DNA from: Chlamydiota bacterium
GTDB taxonomy: Bacteria > Chlamydiota > Chlamydiia > Chlamydiales > Simkaniaceae
Assembly: GCA_021772295.1 (NCBI GenBank)
Contig: JAJFMG010000031.1
Location: forward strand, 1 to 12,059
Reading direction: 5' to 3'
Length of the DNA: 12,059 nt
The notes under the pieces were generated by a model. It made no database searches. It worked only from the letters and a program-made list of their open reading frames with translations, and was not told where the DNA came from. Position numbers and translations under genes: made by a program. Of this stretch, positions 6,527 through 12,059 are shown piece by piece. The first letter of the stretch is position 1, and each line of letters begins with the position of its first letter.

Positions 6527-8911
6527 TTATTCTGAGGTATCTGAATTTACTAGTATATAACTGCAAGTTAGAAATTCAATTTTCCCATCGTTGATTTTTT
6601 GATTAGCGGCATACTTTGTATAAAAGATGATATTTGCAAGCTCTTCAATAGAAGTTACTATAGGAATATTATATTCCAGATTACAATCGTAGTATTTAAA
6701 ACCATCTTCAAGAATTTCAATTCGAGTTGCATGGCTACCACCCGCAATTTCTATAACTGTTCCTGAGTCTTTTTGTGTAAGTATTGTAAGTTCTTCTATA
6801 AATTCTTGAGGGGTGAGATTTTTAATCGGAGATAATTCAAAATTTTTTAAGGAAAGAGTTGGATTTTCTCTTGCGATAATCTCTAATTGAAGAGGGCGAT
6901 TGAATTGAGACTCAATAATGGTATCATTTGGCGACATCAAAGAATGCGTTATAGCCTCATCTACTGTAAACTGAAATAGAGTAAGCCCATTTAAAAAATA
7001 TTCAAAAAATGCTTCGATTGTTTCGTAGGACTCTCCATTTGCAAAGGTTGGGCCTATGGCTTGCAATGCTTCGATAGATCCGTTCCAATCTGCAAAAAGA
7101 TCAAATCGTATATTCCATCCATCAGGTTCTAGTGCATCGTAAAAACCTTTTAGAAAATTTATTCCATTACAAAGACCATTCACGTTCCAAAGCTCTCTTG
7201 GAAGCTCTTCTTGTGTGTTTTTTAAAGAAATATAGTCGCTGTATTTTTGTAATAAAATTCTTTGGTGACGACTAGTAGGATGATTTCCATATTGTTCACT
7301 GTTGCTGACTTGGGACAGCATAGCTCGGTTGCAAAAGGTTTTAAAGAACCATATAGATTCTTCGTCATGGTTGTTATTAAGAAGGTTTTTAATATCCATG
7401 CCAGCAAGTTGTAAGAAATTTATACTGCATTGCAGTTGATCAATAGGTATTTTAGCCCTCATGCAATCTAATAAAAAGGTATGATCCTGGAAGCCTAGAA
7501 GAGTCATTGATAATCGAAGGTCAAAAGTTTGGGGTGGAAGTATTGGAAGTTTTGAAATTATGCTTAAGTATTGATCATAGTATAAATTTGCATACTTGAG
7601 AATTACATCTGATGGATGAATCACATTGCTATTTGTAAGTGTTACAATAAATTCGTTGTCGATTTCAGCAAATTCATTGTAGACAGCAAGATGCATTTTT
7701 TGAGGAATACTACCTTGATGACACTCTTGTAGAACAAACAGGGACCTTCTTATTTTACATGTTTGTAACAATGAAAGAACACTTCGAATATTAAACATTT
7801 GCTCTTGATATCTGTGCAAGTTTTCTGGGTCTGTGAAGTCGGCTGAGGGCTCTATTTCAGCCTTGATATTGGTAAGCGCTGCTTGGTAGCTATGTAATGT
7901 TTGATGGATAATCTCTGAGTTGTCGTACTCAGAAATTTCTGATTGATACTCATTGATTTGATTATAAATAGAATCTATTAAGTCAGCTAAGGTTTGTGGC
8001 AGATTAATTGGATCATCTGTCAGTTTCGAGCAAGCTGATGGAAAATAGTGTAATGCTTCCATTTCATAGCTTTCTTCGTTAGGAACCAAGTTTGCAAGTG
8101 AATGGAGAACATTCATGCATTGTTTTAAAAATGGACTTTGCAATGCTTTTGAGATCTTATCTTGATCCGGAGGTTTATTGAAAAAATCAATGATGCGGCT
8201 GCAATCATCATAAAAGGAATCGTAGTGTTGTTGTTTTTCATCTGCAAATCGGAATAAAGCCTTTTTGTGTTCTTGTGGAATTAGCTCTTTTTTAGCAAGT
8301 AGCTTTATAGATTGCTTTGCAGAAGCAGATACGAGTTGATTGCCATTTATGTAGAGAGTATAGATTGCGTTTGCAATTGGAGTTAATATTGCCATTAGTT
8401 CAGTATGTAAATTATCACCTTTCATTGATTCATAGTAGGGAGAGAGTCCCCGAATAACCTTATCAAACTCTGAGCAGAAATGGAGCGCAGTGTTTGTGTT
8501 TTTTGGAAGGTAAAGGGAATCTAAATTTTTAAATGTTGGATTTTCATTGAGTACAATAAAAAGTCTTTGAAGAGGTTTTCTTATAAGAGGCTGAATCTGA
8601 GAAATAAGTGCAAAGGCATTTTCATCTTGATTAGCTTTGGTAATTAAAATAATTTTTTTGCAAAGTTCATTTAAGGGAGAAGTTAAATCAAAACTTTCAT
8701 TTTTTTTTGGATTTAACATTTGCTTATGCAATATGCTTATACATGCATTTACATCGGGATCTTGCAAGGATGTAGCATCATTCAGAATTCTCTTTACTAG
8801 TTCAATTAACTCTTGATTTTTTGTTGCTTTTTCTGACCTACAGGCGATTGCTGGAGGAGTGTGCATTAGAAATTTATGATCTGTTTGTGGATTTAGCGGA
8901 TTGGCACTCAT
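6527..8911 (-). CDS. Large uncharacterised protein with C-terminal papain-like (C58/YopT-like) protease motifs; candidate effector
   Basis: I do not recognise the full 794-residue protein. Residues 1 to about 570 look mostly helical, Leu/Asn/Gln-rich, with no signal peptide and no convincing membrane segment. The last 220 residues contain three motifs in the order and spacing of papain-like clan CA proteases: NGLCNGINFLKGFYDAL (578-593, C581), GGSHATRIEI (724-733, H727) and FKYYDCNLEY (738-747, D742, N744). In YopT the Cys-His and His-Asp distances are about 119 and 16; in AvrPphB about 114 and 15; here they are 146 and 15. Such proteases are typically type III effectors cleaving host membrane-anchored or signalling proteins. 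The start at ATG 8911 is fixed by a strong GAGGTGA four bases upstream. The effector role and substrate are inferences; a non-proteolytic papain-like fold is possible. Confidence 0.6.
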   Translation of the reverse strand: MSANPLNPQTDHKFLMHTPPAIACRSEKATKNQELIELVKRILNDATSLQDPDVNACISILHKQMLNPKKNESFDLTSPLNELCKKIILITKANQDENAFALISQIQPLIRKPLQRLFIVLNENPTFKNLDSLYLPKNTNTALHFCSEFDKVIRGLSPYYESMKGDNLHTELMAILTPIANAIYTLYINGNQLVSASAKQSIKLLAKKELIPQEHKKALFRFADEKQQHYDSFYDDCSRIIDFFNKPPDQDKISKALQSPFLKQCMNVLHSLANLVPNEESYEMEALHYFPSACSKLTDDPINLPQTLADLIDSIYNQINEYQSEISEYDNSEIIHQTLHSYQAALTNIKAEIEPSADFTDPENLHRYQEQMFNIRSVLSLLQTCKIRRSLFVLQECHQGSIPQKMHLAVYNEFAEIDNEFIVTLTNSNVIHPSDVILKYANLYYDQYLSIISKLPILPPQTFDLRLSMTLLGFQDHTFLLDCMRAKIPIDQLQCSINFLQLAGMDIKNLLNNNHDEESIWFFKTFCNRAMLSQVSNSEQYGNHPTSRHQRILLQKYSDYISLKNTQEELPRELWNVNGLCNGINFLKGFYDALEPDGWNIRFDLFADWNGSIEALQAIGPTFANGESYETIEAFFEYFLNGLTLFQFTVDEAITHSLMSPNDTIIESQFNRPLQLEIIARENPTLSLKNFELSPIKNLTPQEFIEELTILTQKDSGTVIEIAGGSHATRIEILEDGFKYYDCNLEYNIPIVTSIEELANIIFYTKYAANQKINDGKIEFLTCSYILVNSDTSE

Positions 8912-9027
8912 GTTATCACCTCAGAATCATCATAAGTCGCATCAAGAAAGCTACATGAAAAAACGGTATCCCGATCCGGAAATCCTTCGGGTATAAATGT
9001 TGAAAGAGGGGATAATAAAGCAGCCAT
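8908..9027 (-). CDS. 39-residue small ORF coupled to the 794-codon gene
   Basis: An ORF too short for most gene callers starts at ATG 9027 and ends in TGA at 8910-8908, sharing the bases ATGA with the start of the following gene. It begins MAALLSPLSTFIPEGFP and ends with the acidic tail TYDDSEVIT. The product is acidic overall (about eight acidic residues against one arginine), has no membrane segment and shows no motif I recognise. The Shine-Dalgarno of the 794-codon gene lies inside its last codons. A candidate promoter lies about 30 bases upstream of its ATG, so it would be the first coding sequence on that transcript. Its own ribosome binding site is weak (TGTGGTAATT). It may be a leader peptide, a small partner protein, or the remains of an older N-terminus. 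Confidence 0.5.
   Translation of the reverse strand: MAALLSPLSTFIPEGFPDRDTVFSCSFLDATYDDSEVIT
8916..8922 (-). promoter_or_regulatory. Strong Shine-Dalgarno for the 794-codon gene
   Basis: GAGGTGA, a seven-base match to the end of 16S rRNA, lies four bases upstream of ATG 8911. It decides the start of the large gene and is embedded in the last codons of the 39-residue ORF. Most genes in this window have weak or no Shine-Dalgarno, so high translation of this gene is likely. Confidence 0.8.
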
Positions 9028-9058
9028 TATTAATTACCACACTATAGTTTAATTAATT

Positions 9059-9088
9059 ATTATATATTAATTATTGATTAAAATACAA
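9059..9088 (-). promoter_or_regulatory. Putative promoter of the small ORF / 794-codon gene
   Basis: On the minus strand, TTGTAT (9083-9088) and TATAAT (9059-9064) are separated by 18 bases, giving a start site near 9052 and a leader of about 25 bases before ATG 9027. It sits in an almost pure A/T stretch (9047-9108) that is bounded by a 10-bp inverted repeat, TTTAATTAAT at 9048-9057 and its complement at 9097-9106. Such an A/T-only region produces -10-like strings by chance, so the exact boxes are uncertain. Confidence 0.45.
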
Positions 9089-9178
9089 TTAAAATTATTA
9101 ATTAAATTTCTTGTTGTAATGGTCTGTTGGTGAGTGAATTAGTGGCGAATAAAGAAATTGAATTTAATCTGAATAAAA

Positions 9179-9994
9179 TCAATTTTCTTTAATCATGGCC
9201 TGATAAAAGACTTTTTTAGGCTTGTTTTGGAGTTTAGCGGCAATAAGGACTGCATCCTTTTGAGATAGACCAAATTTTTCTATCAGAGATTGGACATATT
9301 CTTTAGGGGGTAAATCTAAATCAATTTGAGTGTGTTTGCCATTGATAATGAGAACCATTTCTCCCCGGGGCTTATTTGTGGAGAAATGGGAAAGAAGGTT
9401 TGAGGGTGTGTCCTTTAGAATTTCCTCATAGATCTTAGTAAGTTCTCTAGTAATGGTGACATCTGTATTGGGTTGAAGTTTTGCAAGTTCAGTAAGTGTT
9501 TTTTGCACATGGTGAGGGGATTCGTAAAAGAGGGTGTATCCTGGGTATAAAATAGCATCTTGCAAAGTAGTGGATAACTCACCCGCTTTTTTTGGCAAAA
9601 AGCCCATAAATTGAAAGGGTCCTTCCATATCACCAATGTATGTCATTGCAACGGATAAAGCGCATGGCCCTGGAAGTGAAGTAAGGGGTAATTGCTCCTC
9701 TAGTACTCTTTTTATAAGCATGGAGCCTGGATCGCAAATGCAGGGCGTTCCAGCGTCTGAAATTAGCCCTATTTCTAATCCAGATCTAAGGTCATGAATA
9801 ATAGAGTTTTCTTTCTCTTTTTCAGAAAATTTGTGGAACGAGATAAGTCTTTTGGAAATTTCTAGGTGTTTTAGTAAAATCCCACTTTTACGTGTATCTT
9901 CGCAGAGGATATAATCACATTTTTTTAAGGTTGTAACGGCTCGATAGGTAATGTCTGATAAATTCCCAATGGGTGTTGGAATAAGATATAACAT
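9179..9994 (-). CDS. rsmI: 16S rRNA 2'-O-ribose C1402 methyltransferase
   Basis: RsmI methylates the 2'-OH of C1402 in the ribosomal decoding centre using S-adenosylmethionine. From ATG 9994 the protein has 271 residues (family about 280). It is a tetrapyrrole-methylase-fold enzyme with YLIPTPIGNLSDITYRA (3-19), CEDTRKSGILL (31-41), LISDAGTPCICDPG (77-90), SLPGPCALSVAMT (106-118), FQFMGFLPKKAGE (127-139), FYESPHH (156-162), TRELTKIYEEI (182-192) and KPRGEMVLIING (208-219). The frame is open eight codons further to a GTG at 10018, but that lies inside the tRNA-Cys gene and the extra residues (MPPTPLSF) are not family-like, so I prefer ATG 9994. No Shine-Dalgarno precedes it. The tRNA 3' end is 15 bases upstream, so both probably share a transcript. 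Confidence 0.93.
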   Translation of the reverse strand: MLYLIPTPIGNLSDITYRAVTTLKKCDYILCEDTRKSGILLKHLEISKRLISFHKFSEKEKENSIIHDLRSGLEIGLISDAGTPCICDPGSMLIKRVLEEQLPLTSLPGPCALSVAMTYIGDMEGPFQFMGFLPKKAGELSTTLQDAILYPGYTLFYESPHHVQKTLTELAKLQPNTDVTITRELTKIYEEILKDTPSNLLSHFSTNKPRGEMVLIINGKHTQIDLDLPPKEYVQSLIEKFGLSQKDAVLIAAKLQNKPKKVFYQAMIKEN

Positions 9995-10009
9995 AAAAGA
10001 AAGGGGTGT

Positions 10010-10080
10010 AGGTGGCACCCAGATTCGAACTGGGGATAGAAGCTTTGCAGGCTACTGCCTTACCACTTGGCCATGCCACC
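10010..10080 (-). tRNA. tRNA-Cys (anticodon GCA)
   Basis: The minus strand folds as a full cloverleaf of 71 bases including the discriminator. The acceptor stem GGTGGCA/TGCCACC is perfect; the D arm is GCC/GGC with loop AAGTGGTAA; the anticodon loop is CTGCAAA with anticodon GCA; the variable loop is TATC; and the T arm is CCCAG/CTGGG with loop TTCGAAT. The discriminator base is U73, a known identity element for cysteinyl-tRNA synthetase. CCA is not encoded. The anticodon stem GTAGC/GCTTC has one U-U mismatch at the 28-42 pair. It is read in the same direction as rsmI, 15 bases upstream of it. Confidence 0.95.
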
Positions 10081-10403
10081 ATATTTGTAATAGACGCGTA
10101 TTATGGGTAATTGAGAAATAATGGGCAATTTCTTTCTCTTTTTTAAATTGTAAAAAAATTAGTTTTCATAGAGCATAATTTCACAAAAATGCAATTAGCC
10201 TATGGAAGGAATGTACGTGAGTATATGCTTTCTGACAATTGTTGTAGTTTTTGTACTAGTAAACATAGATTTTAAGTAAATGGCGCAAAGGGATGCGAGG
10301 GACAAATAAGTAGCTTTAAAGATGACTTAGAAAGCGGAAATGAATATCGAGCGTTGTTAGTTAATATAGTTTCATTCATGCAACAGCTCCAAAAAATTCT
10401 CGA
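10081..10403. other. Spacer between tRNA-Cys and the Ulp1-like gene; possible decayed coding sequence
   Basis: Besides the tRNA promoter I see no intact gene in these 323 bases. On the plus strand a short ORF at 10202-10279 encodes a 25-residue hydrophobic peptide (MEGMYVSICFLTIVVV, then FVLVNIDFK), which could form one membrane helix but lacks a properly spaced ribosome binding site. In another plus frame, 10276-10407 is open for 43 codons without an ATG near its beginning, with protein-like sequence such as SSFKDDLESGNEYRAL and SFMQQLQKILD. Together they could be the remains of a gene broken by frameshift, but chance is not excluded. No rho-independent terminator is evident for the convergent Ulp1-like gene. 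Confidence 0.3.
10100..10128 (-). promoter_or_regulatory. Putative promoter of tRNA-Cys
   Basis: On the minus strand TTGCCC (10123-10128) and CATAAT (10100-10105) are 17 bases apart, followed by ACGCGTC. Transcription would start near 10093, leaving about a dozen bases of 5' leader before the mature tRNA at 10080. Spacing and position are as expected for a major-sigma promoter. Confidence 0.65.
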
Positions 10404-11510
10404 TTAGATATCCTCGATGAGATCAAGGGAGGTTTCATTGGAGTAGTATTCTTCAATTGCAGTGGCTTTTTGCTCTGATCTTTTTGCGATTTCTACCGCA
10501 TCGATCTTGGCGTTGCAATACGCTTGGAAAGCAGCTAGCGAGTCGTCGCTGCCTGCAACCATTTTCTCGGCAGCATCTAGAACATATCTTCCGCAGTTAA
10601 AACTATCATTTTGGTGATTTGCTTGACCTACATTGTCTAAAGAGATTGCGGACCCATTAAAATATTTTTTGTTGAGGTCTTCTTGCAAGGTTTTTAAGCT
10701 TTTATAGTGGTTTAAACCATGAGATTTTGGGTCGTAGAAGAAAATAGTTTTTCGATCAAAGTCAATTGTAAGCATGACATAATGATTTTCATGGTGAATC
10801 GGCAAGAAAAACAGACCTGTTTTTGGGCAATTACCACCAATAGATTGGTGAGTTACTTGGATGTTTGCAACATCGATCTCGTGTTTCATGAGCATTTGAT
10901 AATAAAAATAGTTGTTTTTCTCAGCTTCATTTGCTTGGAGATATTCAAAATATGTAATGATAGTTTTGTCTTCGAGCCATAGTTGTTTATTTTCCTTGCC
11001 ACGTGTTTTATTTGAGTTTTTCAGGTTGTTTACGACTTGGTCTGGCTTTGTAGCTGAAGGTGATTTTGGTTTCGTAGAAATCTCATATTTTGCAAGAGGT
11101 TGGTTTTTGGTTATGATGTCGCTGAATGTTTTGAAAGCAGCTTTCGCCTGAAGTGTAAAGTCTTTTTTTGTTTTGGTAATGTTGCCCTCAGTTCCTTTTG
11201 TTGTGATAGAACCTTCTGACAGATTGATAGAAAATGGAATAAAGTGTTGATTATTAGATGTTGCCACAGCTTCAGTATATAGAGTAGAAATGGAAGGAGT
11301 AAGCATATCCCATAAATTTTGGTCATAAGCTAGGTAGGTGCGCTTTTTTTCCGGGCCCGATTTTTGAATGATTGAAACACGCAATGTTTTGCCAGGGACT
11401 ACGGTACCATCCTCTAATGTATTAGGTGGGAGAACAATAAATGAATGGATTTGAGGCGCCTCTTTAGGTGAAATTCGAGCCTCTGTAGGTGAGATCGCTA
11501 TTTGGTTCAT
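10404..11510 (-). CDS. Ulp1/SENP-like C48 cysteine protease (candidate deubiquitinase, deSUMOylase or deNEDDylase effector)
   Basis: A 368-residue protein whose second half is a clan CE peptidase. LWLEDKTIITYFEYL (177-191) matches the Ulp1 substrate-groove entry. FFLPIHHENHYVMLTIDFD (234-252) carries catalytic H243, FFYDPKSH (257-264) carries D260, and QNDSFNCGRYVLDA (300-313) carries oxyanion-hole Q300 and nucleophile C306. The His-Asp distance of 17 and Gln-Cys distance of six equal those of Ulp1/SENP/ChlaDub-type enzymes. Residues 1-140 form an unrecognised N-terminal region, followed by a Lys/Ser/Asn-rich linker (about 143-175). No signal peptide or membrane helix is visible, unlike chlamydial ChlaDub1/2, which have one. 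Bacteria lack ubiquitin and SUMO, so the target should be a host protein after secretion (inferred). The start ATG 11510 has Shine-Dalgarno AGGAAG four bases upstream. Confidence 0.85.
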   Translation of the reverse strand: MNQIAISPTEARISPKEAPQIHSFIVLPPNTLEDGTVVPGKTLRVSIIQKSGPEKKRTYLAYDQNLWDMLTPSISTLYTEAVATSNNQHFIPFSINLSEGSITTKGTEGNITKTKKDFTLQAKAAFKTFSDIITKNQPLAKYEISTKPKSPSATKPDQVVNNLKNSNKTRGKENKQLWLEDKTIITYFEYLQANEAEKNNYFYYQMLMKHEIDVANIQVTHQSIGGNCPKTGLFFLPIHHENHYVMLTIDFDRKTIFFYDPKSHGLNHYKSLKTLQEDLNKKYFNGSAISLDNVGQANHQNDSFNCGRYVLDAAEKMVAGSDDSLAAFQAYCNAKIDAVEIAKRSEQKATAIEEYYSNETSLDLIEDI

Positions 11511-11514
11511 TTTT

Positions 11515-11545
11515 CTTCCTTTCTTATAAAGTTCCTTCTATTATA
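11515..11545 (-). promoter_or_regulatory. -10 box and ribosome binding site of the Ulp1-like gene
   Basis: A consensus TATAAT lies at 11540-11545 on the minus strand, preceded by an A/T-only -35 region without a clear TTGACA. Transcription would start near 11533. AGGAAG (11515-11520) lies four bases before ATG 11510. The leader is therefore short, about 23 bases, with the inverted repeat at 11553-11588 just upstream of the -10. Confidence 0.55.
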
Positions 11546-11552
11546 CAACCTT

Positions 11553-11588
11553 ATTAATTTAATTTTAATATTAAAAAATTAAATTAAT
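11553..11588. repeat. Perfect 14-bp AT-only inverted repeat in a divergent promoter region
   Basis: ATTAATTTAATTTT (11553-11566) and its exact complement (11575-11588) are separated by eight bases, AATATTAA. The element lies between the divergent Ulp1-like gene and murF and covers the expected -35 region of the former. It could be a binding site for a dimeric or AT-hook/H-NS-like DNA-binding protein, or a weak hairpin. With no G/C pairs and no adjoining T-run for either gene end it is not a terminator. A-plus-T bias makes such repeats easier by chance, though 14 perfect pairs is long. Confidence 0.6.
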
Positions 11589-11707
11589 GAAGTGTTTTAG
11601 TAAGTTGGTTGTTAAGTGTATATGTAATGTTTATGGGAGTGGTTAGTGGAAAAGAAGCTGTTAACCATTTGGAAAAAGTGATAAATTCTCAAATTTGGAG
11701 AAAAAAA

Positions 11708-11728
11708 TGAAAAATATACTTGTCTGAT
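11708..11728 (+). CDS. Six-residue leader ORF overlapping the murF start
   Basis: ATG 11708 encodes MKNILV and stops at TGA 11726-11728, whose last two bases are the first two of the murF ATG (TGATG). GGAG at 11696-11699 lies a plausible distance upstream of this ATG, while murF itself has no Shine-Dalgarno of its own. The arrangement suggests termination-reinitiation into murF. It may equally be an accident of an AT-rich region. Confidence 0.35.
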
Positions 11729-12059
11729 GGAAGCGATTTTAGAATTTGGAAAAATAGATCTCTCTGTAATCAAGGGGTTTGCAGTAGATAGCCGGAAGGT
11801 TGAGTCTGGATTTATATATTTTGCGCTTAAAGGAGCAAAAGTAGATGGGCATGATTTTGTGGAGGAGGCTTTTCAAAAGGGTGCATGTGTTGCTATTGTA
11901 TCGAAGGATAGCAATTACAGTGGAAAAACAATTCTTGTTACAGATGTTACAGCCACTTTGCAGATGTTTGCATTTCAAAAAAGAAAGAATCTAAATTGTG
12001 ATATTATTGGGATTACAGGCTCTGTTGGAAAAACAACCACAAAAGAGTTTTTAGCAACT
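11727..12059 (+). CDS. murF: UDP-N-acetylmuramoyl-tripeptide--D-alanyl-D-alanine ligase, N-terminal part (cut by window edge)
   Basis: MurF adds D-Ala-D-Ala to UDP-MurNAc-tripeptide, the last cytosolic step of the peptidoglycan precursor nucleotide. The first 111 codons are visible. They hold the Mur ligase N-terminal domain with FAVDSRKVESGFIYFALKG (18-36) and DGHDFVEEAFQKGACVAIV (39-57), then the start of the ATPase domain with the P-loop GITGSVGKTTTKEF (95-108). DGHDF and the GSxGKTTTKE form of the P-loop point to MurF rather than MurE (GTNGKTT). An in-frame TGA at 11709-11711 limits the start to ATG 11727, giving a slightly short N-terminus. It is divergent from the Ulp1-like gene across 216 bases. 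Confidence 0.88.
   Translation, partial: MEAILEFGKIDLSVIKGFAVDSRKVESGFIYFALKGAKVDGHDFVEEAFQKGACVAIVSKDSNYSGKTILVTDVTATLQMFAFQKRKNLNCDIIGITGSVGKTTTKEFLAT

Noticed and set aside
9995..10018. Extending rsmI to GTG 10018
   Set aside because: It would begin within the tRNA-Cys 3' half and the added residues do not resemble RsmI N-termini; ATG 9994 starts directly at the conserved LYLIPTPIGN.
10127..10152. CAATTT...AAATTG repeat near the tRNA promoter as a terminator of the Ulp1-like gene
   Set aside because: Six A/T-rich pairs with a 13-base loop, partly overlapping the tRNA -35 box.
1..12059. CRISPR arrays, insertion sequences, transposases, integrases, or toxin-antitoxin pairs
   Set aside because: No regularly spaced repeats, terminal inverted repeats with a transposase, or recognisable toxin/antitoxin or recombinase motifs were seen.

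Overview
The window is AT-rich, densely coded DNA that most resembles an environmental (Parachlamydiales-like) member of the Chlamydiae. The main reason is the gene order rpe, efp, accB, accC, which is characteristic of chlamydial genomes. Supporting points are a divergent EF-P with an AAKGVPF tip loop and two large eukaryote-interaction-type cysteine proteases. This placement is an inference; no rRNA or other decisive marker is present.

Layout. Positions 3-350 (+) hold the 3' end of an aspartokinase that stops without ACT domains. Convergent to it, on the minus strand, is a tightly packed operon read from 6466 down to 353: rpe, yvcK, a HAD phosphatase gene, efp, accB, accC, hpt and rfbA. Seven of its eight genes overlap or lie within 20 bases of a neighbour, so they are probably co-transcribed and translationally coupled. 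They cover pentose phosphate interconversion, a UDP-sugar-binding metabolic regulator, phosphate-ester hydrolysis, translation of polyproline stretches, the first step of fatty acid synthesis, purine salvage and dTDP-sugar synthesis.

Upstream, also on the minus strand, is a 794-codon gene (6527-8911) without a recognised full-length family. Its last 220 residues carry a Cys/His/Asp arrangement like YopT/AvrPphB-type (C58) or other papain-like proteases. A previously uncalled 39-codon ORF (8908-9027) overlaps its start by ATGA. Then come rsmI (9179-9994) and a tRNA-Cys (10010-10080) with its own promoter. A 323-base spacer follows, containing what may be decayed coding sequence, and then a 368-codon Ulp1/C48-type (SUMO/ubiquitin/NEDD8 protease-like) gene with an intact His/Asp/Gln/Cys active site.

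The right end has a 216-base divergent intergenic region with a perfect 14-bp AT-only inverted repeat, followed by the 5' part of murF (+), whose start overlaps a six-residue leader ORF.

The most interesting part is 6527-11510. Two putative host-directed cysteine proteases, each preceded by an AT-rich, inverted-repeat-bearing promoter region, flank a housekeeping tRNA-Cys/rsmI pair. One of them is preceded by a coupled micro-ORF.
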